From contig JAJXEL010000001.1 in the NCBI GenBank assembly GCA_021639925.1, forward strand, positions 1 to 29,925: a DNA stretch of 29,925 bases. Reading direction: 5' to 3'. Under the pieces are notes generated by a model. The model made no database searches and was not told the DNA's origin. It worked only from the letters and a program-made list of their open reading frames with translations. Below, piece after piece: positions 1 through 8,701 of this stretch. The position numbers and the translations under genes were made by a program. The stretch's first letter is position 1; each line of letters starts with the position of its first letter. This DNA comes from Alphaproteobacteria bacterium (GTDB lineage Bacteria; Pseudomonadota; Alphaproteobacteria; CAAGCB01; CAG-977).

Positions 1-425
1 CCGTAACGGATTATTTTGACGGTTATCTGGCCAGAAAGTTCAAAAGCACTTCCAGCCTGGGGCGGATTTTTGATCCGATCGCCGATAAACTGCTGGTCGC
101 CGCGACGCTGTTGATGATGGCGGCTTATGATCGGCTGGGATATACGGGATTGTGGCCGGCCGTCGTTATTCTGTGCCGCGAAGTCCTGGTTTCGGGGCTG
201 CGCGAGTTTTTGGCCGAAATCCGGATCGGGCTGCCTGTTACCCGGCTGGCGAAGTGGAAAACGGGTATTCAGATGGTGGCGATTCCCATGCTGATGGTGG
301 CCGATTTTTCCCCGTGGTTTTGCTATTTCGGCGAAGCGGGCGAAGTGTTGATCTGGATCGCCGCTTTGTTGACGGTTATTACCGGTTACGATTATCTGCG
401 CGCGGGATTGAAACATCTGGATTAA
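1..425 (+). CDS. pgsA: CDP-diacylglycerol-glycerol-3-phosphate 3-phosphatidyltransferase, C-terminal part
   Basis: This is the last 140 codons of an integral-membrane CDP-alcohol phosphotransferase; the start lies before the window and the reading frame begins at base 3. The enzyme joins CDP-diacylglycerol to glycerol-3-phosphate to make phosphatidylglycerol phosphate, the committed step to phosphatidylglycerol and cardiolipin. The family signature D-G-x2-A-R-x8-G-x3-D-x3-D is complete at the start of the visible part (DGYLAR, then G-RIF-D-PIA-D). A further block, CREVLVSGLREFLAEI followed by RLAKWKTGIQM, is typical of PgsA rather than of phosphatidylserine synthase. Hydrophobic stretches fit the C-terminal membrane helices. 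A strong terminator follows 20 bases after the stop. Only the N-terminal helix or so is missing, judged against a usual length of about 180 residues. Confidence 0.93.
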   Translation, partial: VTDYFDGYLARKFKSTSSLGRIFDPIADKLLVAATLLMMAAYDRLGYTGLWPAVVILCREVLVSGLREFLAEIRIGLPVTRLAKWKTGIQMVAIPMLMVADFSPWFCYFGEAGEVLIWIAALLTVITGYDYLRAGLKHLD

Positions 426-444
426 AAGATTTGTTTAAAAAATT

Positions 445-474
445 AAAAGCCCGCTTTTCAAAAGCGGGCTTTTT
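445..474 (+). terminator. Rho-independent terminator after pgsA
   Basis: A perfect hairpin of 14 base pairs (AAAAGCCCGCTTTT, one-base spacer, then its complement) ends in a T run. It lies 20 bases past the pgsA stop and separates pgsA from trpS, so trpS probably has its own promoter in the remaining 40 bases; I could not pick convincing -35/-10 boxes there. Confidence 0.9.
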
Positions 475-514
475 ATGTTAATACAAAAACGGCTTTGTTA
501 TTTGGAGGCTTTTT

Positions 515-1510
515 ATGAAAAATATTATTCTTACCGGCGTTAAACCGACGGGGACGCCGCATCTGGGAAATTATTTCGGCGCGATCAAGCCGGCGATTGA
601 ACTGATGAAGGATCCCGATACCCAGAGTTTTTATTTTATTGCGGATTATCATGCGTTAACGACGCTACAGTCCGCCGCGGATATGCGGAAATATTTTTAT
701 GAAATCGCCTGCACCTGGCTGGCCGCCGGCCTGGATCCCGACAAAGCCGTTTTTTACAGACAGTCCGATATTCCCGAAGTGTTTGAATTAACGACGATTA
801 TTTCCAACGTTACCCCCAAAGGGCTGATGAACCGCGCCCATGCGTACAAGGCTTGCGTTGAAAAAAATGAAGCCGCCGGCGCCGACCGTGACGCCGATAT
901 TAACATGGGGCTGTATAACTATCCGATTTTGATGGCGGCGGACATTATGCTGTTTAACACAAAATATGTTCCTGTCGGTCAGGATCAAAAACAGCATGTT
1001 GAAATCGCCCGCGATATCGCGCAGTATTTTAATAAAAAATACGGCAAATCTTTGGTGGTGCCGTGTGAAAAAATCAGCGAACAGGTCGCGACGCTGACCG
1101 GTCTTGACGGGCGCAAAATGTCGAAAAGCTATAATAACGTCATTCCGTTGTTTTGCACGGAAAAACAGCTGCATAAATGCGTTATGTCGATTAAGACGGA
1201 CTGTTCCGCGCCGAACGATCCGAAGGATACGAACAGCATTTTGTTTACGCTGTATAAATTGTTCGCGTCGCCGGAACAGATTGCCGCTTACGAACAGGCT
1301 TTTCATGACGGTATTCTGTGGTCGGAAGCCAAAAAACAGCTGTTTGAAGTAATGAACGCTTATCTGTCGCCGATGCGTGAAAAATACGATTATTACATGG
1401 CGCATCACGATGAAGTTGATGAAATATTGGCGCAGGGGGCGGAAAAAGCGCGCGTCATTGCCAAAGAAACGATTGAACGGGTCAGAAAGGCGATCGGCGC
1501 CAGACGTTAA
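515..1510 (+). CDS. trpS: Tryptophan-tRNA ligase
   Basis: A class I aminoacyl-tRNA synthetase of 331 residues, the usual length, that charges tRNA-Trp in the cytoplasm. The HIGH-type motif is TPHLGN (residues 14-19) and the KMSKS loop is intact at residues 201-205, within GLDGRKMSKSYNN. The ATG at 515 is preceded by a GGAGG ribosome site six bases upstream. The N-terminal signature (LTGVKPTGTPHLGNYFGAI) and the run QSFYFIADYHALT resemble the TrpS type I associate with beta/gammaproteobacteria, not the GIQPTGNLHLGNYLGAI type common in Alphaproteobacteria; this is from memory of family signatures. In many Alphaproteobacteria trpS follows murJ on the same strand, whereas here it faces the mutS-glnD-murJ operon head-on. 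A bidirectional terminator closes it. Confidence 0.96.
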   Translation: MKNIILTGVKPTGTPHLGNYFGAIKPAIELMKDPDTQSFYFIADYHALTTLQSAADMRKYFYEIACTWLAAGLDPDKAVFYRQSDIPEVFELTTIISNVTPKGLMNRAHAYKACVEKNEAAGADRDADINMGLYNYPILMAADIMLFNTKYVPVGQDQKQHVEIARDIAQYFNKKYGKSLVVPCEKISEQVATLTGLDGRKMSKSYNNVIPLFCTEKQLHKCVMSIKTDCSAPNDPKDTNSILFTLYKLFASPEQIAAYEQAFHDGILWSEAKKQLFEVMNAYLSPMREKYDYYMAHHDEVDEILAQGAEKARVIAKETIERVRKAIGARR

Positions 1511-1513
1511 AAT

Positions 1514-1541
1514 AAAAAACTCCGCCGCGGCGGAGTTTTTT
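1514..1541. terminator. Bidirectional terminator between trpS and the murJ operon
   Basis: The palindrome CTCCGCCGCGGCGGAG is flanked by an A run on the left and a T run on the right, so it reads as a GC-rich hairpin plus U tract on both strands. It ends trpS on the plus strand. On the minus strand it directly follows the stop codon of the small gene at the end of the murJ operon (stop at 1541-1543). Confidence 0.9.
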
Positions 1542-1817
1542 TACCGGCACCATTCGGATTCTAAAAGCTTTTTCTGTATTTCTTCGTCTTTTGCGCTGTT
1601 GATTGAAAAGGAAAAGCCGTTTTTATTTTCCGGATCGTCCGCCGGAATGAAAGCGTCCAGTTCGTTTCGGGGGATACGGCAGATTTTCCCGTATCCTTTT
1701 TTAACGCCCCGGCGTTCCAGCAAATTGGCCAGTTTTACCTGACAGACACCGTCTTTAAAAGACGCTTGGATTCCTTTGCGAACAATAACGTTTCCGAATG
1801 TTTCGCTTTTTTTTCAT
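1541..1817 (-). CDS. Small hypothetical protein, out of frame with its own start at an A8 tract
   Basis: I do not recognise this gene. An ATG at 1817-1815 lies 12 bases after the murJ stop and has a good AAGGAAA ribosome site, but it is followed at once by eight A residues. Read as is, the frame ends after about 20 codons. If one A is skipped, a single frame runs to the stop at 1541 and gives a 91-residue soluble protein. The long frame itself has a TGA just before the A tract and no ATG or GTG start; its first usual start is a TTG at codon 31 (base 1723) with no clear ribosome site. The middle (KLANLLERRGV, then RIPRNELDAFI) faintly resembles a small helix-turn-helix or excisionase-like domain, but this is weak. 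Possibilities are transcriptional or ribosomal slippage, a recent frameshift, or a sequencing error. Confidence 0.5.
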
Positions 1818-1829
1818 TTGTTTCCTTTT

Positions 1830-3431
1830 TCAGCCGGCGGCCGGTTTTCGCTTTAACAGCCGGCTTTTTATTTCTTTCAGATTAACGCCGCCCGAAACCA
1901 GAACGAATACGGCAAAAATAATACCGCCGGCGGTAATCAGAGCCGTCAGCAGCCCGAATTTTAACATCTGCCCGCCGTGAATCCAATCCGGGAAATAAAC
2001 GTCCGTTTCTTTTTTCAGAACGGCGACGGCCGCAGTCATGATAAGTGTTGAAAATAAGATAGAAACGGCGCGTTTTTTAAAAGTTTTATCCGTTTTGTGC
2101 AGTTTTTGCCTTTTGATGCGCAGGATATACTGCATAATGTTGACCCAGGCGACGATTCCGGTGGCCAAAGCAATGCCGACATATCCGAAAAACGGCAGGA
2201 AAACGGCGCACAGCCCGATATATAATCCCAACGCCCAGGCGGCGATGCGCACCGGCGTGACGGTATCCCCGCGCGCATAAAAAACCGGGGCCAGCGTTTT
2301 TGACAGGATATAGGCCGGCAGTCCGGAAGCGTAAGCGCATAAAGCGGCGGCCGTTTTAACGGTGGCCGTCGGGTCAAACGCGCCGCGTTCAAACAAGACG
2401 GCGATGATCGGGCCGCTTAACACCATTAAACCCGCCATGGACGGGACAGAGGCCAGCAAAGCGAATTCCAGCGCGCGGTTTAAACTGTTCTGCGCCTGTT
2501 CGTTTTCTCCGGCTTTCAGCTGGCGTGTCAAAATCGGCAGCAGCGCCGTGCCGATCGCCGCGCCGATAATGCCGACCGGCAGCTGGTAAAGACGGTTGGC
2601 GTAATACAGCCAGGAAACGGCTCCCGTTGCCAGAAAGGAAACGAATAAAGTGTCTAAGAACAAATTAATCTGATAAATGCCGGATCCGAATACGCCGGGC
2701 AAAATCCGTTTCATCAACAGCTTCAGTTCCGCGGATCTGTTTTTTATGACACGTCCGGCGCTCTGCAGCCCCAAAGGCAGTCCCGCGCGGCGCGTATGCC
2801 AGATCAGCCATAACAGCTGAAAAACCCCCGCCGTCGTCACGCCCGCGGACAAAGCGTAACCGTAATTGCCGCCGAATAAAGGCGTAAAGGCGAATAAGGC
2901 CGCGATCATCGTTAAGTTTAACAAAACCGGCGTCAAGGCGGCCGCGGCAAAATATCCCATGGAATTTAATATGCCGCTTTGCAGGGAATTTAACGAAACC
3001 AGCAGCAGATAGGGAAACGTAATGCGCGACATGACAACGGCGGCGTCAAATTTTGCCGGTTCTTCCAGAAAGCCGGGCGCCTGAACCATAATAAAGACGG
3101 GCATGGCGATTTCGGCCGCGGCCGTGAACAGCAAAACGATGTAGAACAAAGCCGAAAAAGCTTCTTCGGCAAACAGCCGCGCCTGTTCTTTTCCTTTGGT
3201 TTCCAGGCGTTCGGAAAACAACGGGACGAACGCGACGTTAAAAGCGCCTTCGGCAAACAGGCTTCTGAATAAATTGGGCAGTTTGAACGCTACGAAAAAA
3301 GCGTCGGCCACCATGCCGGCGCCCAGAAAATTCGCGATCAGCAAATCGCGGACAAATCCCAAAACGCGGCTGACCATCGTCCAGCCCCCGACGGTTAAAA
3401 TTGATTTAATCACTGAAAGCGGCGCTGCCAT
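1830..3431 (-). CDS. murJ: Lipid II flippase MurJ
   Basis: A 533-residue polytopic inner-membrane protein of the MurJ/MviN branch of the MOP superfamily. MurJ moves the lipid-linked peptidoglycan precursor lipid II from the cytoplasmic to the periplasmic face. The N-terminus (SRVLGFVRDLLIANFLGAG, then ADAFFVAFKLPNLFRSLFAEGAFNVAFVPLF) is the family's most conserved region, and about 14 hydrophobic segments follow. The length is normal. The ATG at 3431 lies inside the 3' end of glnD (26-base overlap), so translation is probably coupled. The protein ends in a basic tail, LLKRKPAAG. It belongs to the minus-strand run mutS-glnD-murJ, an order I know from other Alphaproteobacteria. Confidence 0.96.
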   Translation of the reverse strand: MAAPLSVIKSILTVGGWTMVSRVLGFVRDLLIANFLGAGMVADAFFVAFKLPNLFRSLFAEGAFNVAFVPLFSERLETKGKEQARLFAEEAFSALFYIVLLFTAAAEIAMPVFIMVQAPGFLEEPAKFDAAVVMSRITFPYLLLVSLNSLQSGILNSMGYFAAAALTPVLLNLTMIAALFAFTPLFGGNYGYALSAGVTTAGVFQLLWLIWHTRRAGLPLGLQSAGRVIKNRSAELKLLMKRILPGVFGSGIYQINLFLDTLFVSFLATGAVSWLYYANRLYQLPVGIIGAAIGTALLPILTRQLKAGENEQAQNSLNRALEFALLASVPSMAGLMVLSGPIIAVLFERGAFDPTATVKTAAALCAYASGLPAYILSKTLAPVFYARGDTVTPVRIAAWALGLYIGLCAVFLPFFGYVGIALATGIVAWVNIMQYILRIKRQKLHKTDKTFKKRAVSILFSTLIMTAAVAVLKKETDVYFPDWIHGGQMLKFGLLTALITAGGIIFAVFVLVSGGVNLKEIKSRLLKRKPAAG

Positions 3432-5910
3432 TGATCGTATCCAATAAAGCTGTTTTTATTTGTCGCATTCTGCCGGCGTCGGTAATTTTACCGTTGTTTC
3501 CGTCCGTGACGTAAAACACGTCGACAATACGGGAACCATACGTGTAAACGTGCGCGGATACAATCTTTAAATTCAATTTTGTCATGGCGCGCGTGACGGC
3601 GTGCAGGAAACCGACGCAGTCCGTGCCGTTGATTTCAATCAGCGAACAGGAATCCGACGCCGTATTATTGATAAAAACCCGCGGGGACGACCACAGAACG
3701 GACGAAGCGGGCGCTTTTAACCGTTTTAACCGCAGTTTTTCTTCAATATCGGCGGTGTCCGCCTGCGTGATATTATTTTGCAGCCGGCGGATTTTTTTTA
3801 CGGAATCCAACGGTTTTTTTTCATTTAACAAATTTGTTTCCTGAATTAAAAAAGTATCCAGAGCCATGCCGTTGTCCAAAGTGGCGATCTGGGCTTCGAC
3901 GACGGAAACGTCTTCCAACGCCATTGCGCCGGTGATTTCCGCGAATAAACCGTCATGGTCCGGCGCCAGAACAATAAATTCGCTGACCCCGCGTTCGGCG
4001 TCCGTCGTAATTGAAAAAGCATACTGCCCTTCGGCGGCTTTTTCGGCCATTTGTTTTTGCGCGGGCGTCAGGCGGCGTGCCCGGCTGTCTGCGCCCTGCA
4101 TTTTTTCCAAAGCCAGCGTAAATAAATCTTTTAACAGTTTATCCTTAAAAGAATTCCAAACGTTCGGGCCGACGGCTTTGATATCCGCGACGGTCAGGGC
4201 GTATAACAGCTTTAATCGTTCGGGCGATTGAACGGTATCGACAAAGTCTTCAATCGTTTTGGGATCGAAGATATCGCGTTTAAAAGCGGTTTCGCTCATC
4301 ATCAGATGATGCCCGACCAGCCAGACGACCGTTTCGGCGTCGTCGTTTTCCAATCCCAGTTCCGCCGTTATTTTTTTTGCCAGTTCCGCTCCTTTGGCAG
4401 CATGATCGCCGCCCAGCCCTTTGCCGATATCGTGCAGCAAAGTCCCCAGATACAGCGCCCGTTTCGATTGCGGCATCAGTTCTTCGTTCCCGCCGGATAA
4501 AAAACCGACGGCTTTGAACGTGTGTTCGTCCGTCGTATAAACATGGTACAGATCGAACTGTACTTGTGCGACGATATTTTGAAATTCGGGAATCAAATAA
4601 CCTAAAACGCCGCTTTCCGCCATTTGGCGCAAAGACGATTCCGCAGAATCCGACAACAGAATTTCAAAAAACATTTGACGGGCTTCGGGCCTGTTGCGCA
4701 CGCGGCGCGTCAGTTTGGAATTGTCCGTTATCAGCTGCAGCGTCTGAGGGTTAAGGGACAATTTTAAACGCTGCTTTAAAACAAACGCCTGCAGCAAAGC
4801 CAACGGATTTTCGTTAAAATGCAGGTGGTCTTTAAAGGCGATCCGGTTGTTGATCAGATAAAAATCCGTCGTATCCGGTATCGGTTTGACCGAAGGGGTT
4901 CCGTCCAGAATATCGGTAATGGCCGCGGTGATCTGGCCGGACAGTTCTCCGACCGTTTTGCAGGTCAGGTAATAATGTTTCATAAACCGTTCCGCCGCCG
5001 ATTGTCCCGTGCGGTTGACATATCCCATCTGTTCCGCGATTTTTTTCTGCGCATCAAATGTCAGAATGTCGCCGGCTTTGCCGTTTAAAAAATGCAGATG
5101 ACAGCGTACGGCGGCCAGAAAACGATGCGCTTTTAAAAACTTGTGGCAGGCGACGGGGCTTAAAATTCCCAAACGGACCAGGTCGGGCATATCGGTAATG
5201 CCGAACAGATATTTTGCCAGCCAGAACATTAAATGCAGATCGCGCAAACCGCCGCGGCCTTCTTTGACGTTGGGTTCCAGCATGTATTTGGACTGTCCCA
5301 TGCGGCTGTAACGCGCCCGGCGTTCGTCCAGCTTCGCCGCGATAAATTCCCGTTGTGTGCCGGCGGTGCGCAGTATTTCATAACGGGCGCAGAAATCGTT
5401 AAACAAAGCTTCATTTCCCCAGACCAAACGGCTTTCCAGCAGGTTGGTCCGGATACTGATGTCACGGCCGGCTTCTGAAATACATTCGGCGGGCGTGCGG
5501 ACGGACGATCCGACTTTTAATCCCGCGTCCCACAGCAAAGAAGTCATAAAAGAAACGATTTCCAGATTTTCTTTGTTGTTTTCGTTAAATAAAAACAAAA
5601 TGTCAACGTCCGAATACGGCGCCAGCTCTTTGCGCCCGTAACCGCCGACGGCTGCCAGCGCCAAATCGTTTCCCGCGCCGGGAAAAACGGTTTCGTTTAA
5701 AAAATCCATGACCTCCGACAAGGTCTGATCCAGTTCGTCGGCATGGGTAAACATGGCTTTCAGCCCGTTGCTTTGCGGCGTGTTCAGCGCGGCTTTTAAA
5801 TTGTTTAGCATGTCGTCGCGTTTTTGCCGCAGTATTGCGGCCGGCGCTGCTTTTTGGTCAGCCGGCGCCGCAGAATTCCAAGCTGTTTCCAGATCGTTTT
5901 TCAGTGTCAT
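3406..5910 (-). CDS. glnD: Bifunctional uridylyltransferase/uridylyl-removing enzyme GlnD
   Basis: The cytoplasmic nitrogen sensor that adds UMP to PII proteins when glutamine is low and removes it when glutamine is high. The protein is 834 residues, a little shorter than the usual 880-950. A nucleotidyltransferase domain carries GGYGR at 89-93 and the metal-binding pair SDVD at 100-103. The HD hydrolase domain has its HD dyad at 493-494 (LLHDIGKGLGGDH). Two ACT domains, which bind glutamine, follow from about residue 655 and about residue 765. In the second, the usual RPGLL-type turn reads CVGFL. The start codon overlaps the mutS stop in an ATGA arrangement, and the 3' end overlaps murJ by 26 bases. 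No PII gene is in the window. Confidence 0.96.
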   Translation of the reverse strand: MTLKNDLETAWNSAAPADQKAAPAAILRQKRDDMLNNLKAALNTPQSNGLKAMFTHADELDQTLSEVMDFLNETVFPGAGNDLALAAVGGYGRKELAPYSDVDILFLFNENNKENLEIVSFMTSLLWDAGLKVGSSVRTPAECISEAGRDISIRTNLLESRLVWGNEALFNDFCARYEILRTAGTQREFIAAKLDERRARYSRMGQSKYMLEPNVKEGRGGLRDLHLMFWLAKYLFGITDMPDLVRLGILSPVACHKFLKAHRFLAAVRCHLHFLNGKAGDILTFDAQKKIAEQMGYVNRTGQSAAERFMKHYYLTCKTVGELSGQITAAITDILDGTPSVKPIPDTTDFYLINNRIAFKDHLHFNENPLALLQAFVLKQRLKLSLNPQTLQLITDNSKLTRRVRNRPEARQMFFEILLSDSAESSLRQMAESGVLGYLIPEFQNIVAQVQFDLYHVYTTDEHTFKAVGFLSGGNEELMPQSKRALYLGTLLHDIGKGLGGDHAAKGAELAKKITAELGLENDDAETVVWLVGHHLMMSETAFKRDIFDPKTIEDFVDTVQSPERLKLLYALTVADIKAVGPNVWNSFKDKLLKDLFTLALEKMQGADSRARRLTPAQKQMAEKAAEGQYAFSITTDAERGVSEFIVLAPDHDGLFAEITGAMALEDVSVVEAQIATLDNGMALDTFLIQETNLLNEKKPLDSVKKIRRLQNNITQADTADIEEKLRLKRLKAPASSVLWSSPRVFINNTASDSCSLIEINGTDCVGFLHAVTRAMTKLNLKIVSAHVYTYGSRIVDVFYVTDGNNGKITDAGRMRQIKTALLDTINGSAAFSD

Positions 5911-8624
5911 TTGTTCCGGTCTGCCAGTTGTTTTAAACGGTACAGTTCGTCCAAAGCCTGCCGGGGCGTCAGATTGTCGGGTATGATTTTGTTCAGCGCC
6001 TCGACGACGGCGGAAGGCTCGGCCGTTTTTTCCGGCTCTGCCTTTTCTTCTTCCGCTTTCTTTTTAACCAAAGCGAACAACGGCAGGTCGTTCATGAAAT
6101 TAATTTCGTAAGACCCCTGTTTTTCCATTTGTTCCAGCACTTGCCCGGCTCTGGCAATAACGGCGGGCGGCAGCCCGGCCAGCCGTCCCACGTGAATGCC
6201 GTAGGAACGGTCCGCTGTTCCTTTGATGACTTCGTGCAGGAAAATGACATTTCCTTTCCATTCTTTGATCCGCATGGTGTACAGCGACAAATGCGCCAGC
6301 ATTTCGGTCAACGCCGTTAATTCATGGTAATGTGTCGCGAACAAAGCGCGGGATTTGTTGACGTCGTGCAGGTATTCCACGACGGCCCACGCGATGGACA
6401 GCCCGTCAAAAGTCGCCGTTCCGCGTCCGATTTCGTCCAAAATAACCAAAGACCGTTCTGTCGACTGGTTTAAAATCGCGGCGGTTTCAATCATTTCGAC
6501 CATAAAAGTCGACCGTCCGCGCGCCAGGTCGTCGGCGGCGCCGACACGGGAAAACAGCTTGTCCACAATACCGATCCGCGCGGATTGGGCCGGTACGTAA
6601 CAGCCGGCCTGAGCCAAAATGGCGATCAACGCGTTTTGACGTAAAAACGTACTTTTCCCCGCCATGTTCGGGCCGGTGATCAGCCACAGCCGCCCGTCTT
6701 TGGTTTCGTGATTGCCCAAATGACAGTCGTTGGTGATAAATCCGGTTTCGTGCGCGGCTTTCATTGTTTGTTCAACGACGGGGTGGCGGCCTTTGACAAT
6801 GTCGAATGCCAGACTGTCTTCCAACACCGGGCGGCAGTAATCGTGTTCTTCCGCGGTTTGCGCCAGTCCGGCGGCAATGTCTAAAACGGCTAAAACCTGC
6901 GCGTTCCGGGCAATTTGATCGGCGGCTTTCATGACTTTGTTGACCAGGTCCGTAAACAGGTTTATTTCCAAAACCAGCGCTTTTTCCGCCGCGCCGCGCA
7001 GTTTGTTTTCCATTTCCGATAATTCGACGGTCGTAAAACGGACGGCGTTCGCCATTGTCTGTCTGTGCAGGAAAATAGATTTTCCTTCGCGGGCTTCTTC
7101 CAGAATTTTTTGCGCGTTTTTGGCGGAAATTTCAATAAAATAGCCCAGCAGATTGTTATGCGATATTTTTAACCCGGAAATTCCGGCTGTTTCGGCATAC
7201 TTTGCCTGCAGTTCAATGATCATCTGCCGGCTTTGGTCGCGCAGGCGTTTCATTTCGTCCAGTTCGGCGCAGTACAAAGGCGCGATAAAACCGCCGTCGC
7301 GGGCCAGCAAAGGCAGATCCGCGGCCAAAGCGCGGCACAACGTATCGGTCAGATCGTCCAGATTATTCAACGATTTTAAACAGCTTTCGATCGCCGGCGG
7401 CATGCCCAGTTCGGAATGAAGAGCCAGCTTCATATCCGGAATTTGTTTTAATGTGTCGCGGATTGCCGCCAGGTCGCGCGGCCCGCCTCTTCCCAGGGAT
7501 AAACGCGCCAAAGCCCGTTCCATGTCCGGACATTCGGCCAGCCGGTCGCGGATTGTCGCGCGGATTATGGGGTTTTTAATGAAAAATTCGATTCTGTCCA
7601 GCCGTTTGTTGATGGCGGCGACGTCCGTTAAAGGCGAAGAAAGATACCGTGACAACAGCCGCGCGCCCGAACCGGTGACTGTTTTATCAATGCTGGAAAA
7701 CAATGTCGGGCCTTTTTCTTCGCACAGGGAATGGAATAATTCCAGATTGCGCCGCGTTGCCGTGTCAATTTCCATCAGCCGGCCGGAAGTAAAATGTTTC
7801 AGCGGGTTTAACCGGGGCGTCTGTCCTTTTTGCGTCAATTCGATGTAATCGACCAAAGCGCCCGCCGCGCCCAGTTCGGATTTATTGAAATGGCCGAAAG
7901 CGTCCAAAGCCTGAACGTTAAAGAATTTTTCCAGTCTTTTCTGTCCGTTTTCCGGGGAAAAGCGCACGGCCGGCAAAGGCGTCAGAATCCGTTTGAATTC
8001 GTTAAACAATTCAAAAAATTCGGGGGCTTGCAGGATTTTGTCGGAAACGATGATTTCCTTGGGTTCCAGCCGGGAAATGCCGGCGGACAAGGGACCGGGC
8101 GTTTTGTCCGGCAGAGTCTGCACGGCAAAATCGCCGGTTGACACGTCTACCCATGCCATGCCGATGCCGTCGGCCGTCTGCGTCAAAGACAAAAGGTAAT
8201 TGCAGGAACGGGGTTCCAAAATGTTGTCTTCGGTCAGCGTGCCCGGCGTAATCAGCCGGATTACTTCGCGTTTGACCAATGTCCCCGATCCGCGTTCTTT
8301 GCGCGCCTGGGCGGGGTCTTCCATTTGTTCGCAGATGGCGACTTTAAATCCTTTTTTGATCAGGCGGGACAGGTAAATTTCATGGGAATGAACCGGAACG
8401 CCGCACATCGGAATGTCCTGTCCCTTTTCGCGGTTGCGTTTGGTCAGAGCAATATCTAGCGCCGCCGAAGCTTTGATCGCATCGTCAAAAAACATTTCGT
8501 AAAAATCGCCCATACGGTAAAACAGCAGATAGCCTTCGTTTTGGCGTTTGATTTCGAAATACTGTTCCATCATCGGCGTTAATTTCTGCGATCCGTCATG
8601 CGCTGTGTCGATTATCTGATTCAT
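5907..8624 (-). CDS. mutS: DNA mismatch repair ATPase MutS
   Basis: A 905-residue mismatch-recognition ATPase, first gene of the mutS-glnD-murJ run. The mismatch-reading Phe-x-Glu is F41-Y42-E43 in YRMGDFYEMF. The ABC-type ATPase domain has a Walker A of GPNMAGKST (lysine 657); the Ala in place of the second Gly of GPNMGGKST is common in this group. A Walker B (LVILDEIGRGTATFDG) and a conserved ATHYHEL follow. Near the C-terminus, NDLPLF looks like a sliding-clamp binding motif, and DNLTPRQALDELYRLK matches the C-terminal dimer/tetramer helix. The ATG at 8624 has an AGAAGTG ribosome site. It is divergent from maeB across a 77-base A+T-rich gap. Confidence 0.97.
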   Translation of the reverse strand: MNQIIDTAHDGSQKLTPMMEQYFEIKRQNEGYLLFYRMGDFYEMFFDDAIKASAALDIALTKRNREKGQDIPMCGVPVHSHEIYLSRLIKKGFKVAICEQMEDPAQARKERGSGTLVKREVIRLITPGTLTEDNILEPRSCNYLLSLTQTADGIGMAWVDVSTGDFAVQTLPDKTPGPLSAGISRLEPKEIIVSDKILQAPEFFELFNEFKRILTPLPAVRFSPENGQKRLEKFFNVQALDAFGHFNKSELGAAGALVDYIELTQKGQTPRLNPLKHFTSGRLMEIDTATRRNLELFHSLCEEKGPTLFSSIDKTVTGSGARLLSRYLSSPLTDVAAINKRLDRIEFFIKNPIIRATIRDRLAECPDMERALARLSLGRGGPRDLAAIRDTLKQIPDMKLALHSELGMPPAIESCLKSLNNLDDLTDTLCRALAADLPLLARDGGFIAPLYCAELDEMKRLRDQSRQMIIELQAKYAETAGISGLKISHNNLLGYFIEISAKNAQKILEEAREGKSIFLHRQTMANAVRFTTVELSEMENKLRGAAEKALVLEINLFTDLVNKVMKAADQIARNAQVLAVLDIAAGLAQTAEEHDYCRPVLEDSLAFDIVKGRHPVVEQTMKAAHETGFITNDCHLGNHETKDGRLWLITGPNMAGKSTFLRQNALIAILAQAGCYVPAQSARIGIVDKLFSRVGAADDLARGRSTFMVEMIETAAILNQSTERSLVILDEIGRGTATFDGLSIAWAVVEYLHDVNKSRALFATHYHELTALTEMLAHLSLYTMRIKEWKGNVIFLHEVIKGTADRSYGIHVGRLAGLPPAVIARAGQVLEQMEKQGSYEINFMNDLPLFALVKKKAEEEKAEPEKTAEPSAVVEALNKIIPDNLTPRQALDELYRLKQLADRNK

Positions 8625-8638
8625 AGCAATTCACTTCT

Positions 8639-8667
8639 TTGTTTATTTATGATATCTGTAATATATC
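8639..8667 (+). promoter_or_regulatory. Candidate sigma-70 promoter for maeB-phoR
   Basis: TTGTTT at 8639-8644, a 17-base spacer, then TATATC at 8662-8667, about 35 bases before the maeB start. It sits in the short A+T-rich gap shared with the divergent mutS. A TATATT-type box on the other strand could serve mutS, but its -35 match is poor. Confidence 0.4.
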
Positions 8668-8701
8668 CATTTTTAACCGATCAATAAAGACTTGAAATAT
8701 C

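Noticed and set aside
426..514. Possible regulatory leader or T-box before trpS
   Set aside because: The gap is only 89 bases and is mostly the pgsA terminator; there is no room for a T-box or a leader peptide with Trp codons.
788..1408. A 206-codon open frame on the minus strand inside trpS
   Set aside because: It lies wholly opposite a conserved synthetase gene, is Arg/Phe/Val-rich without motifs, and has no promoter or ribosome site.
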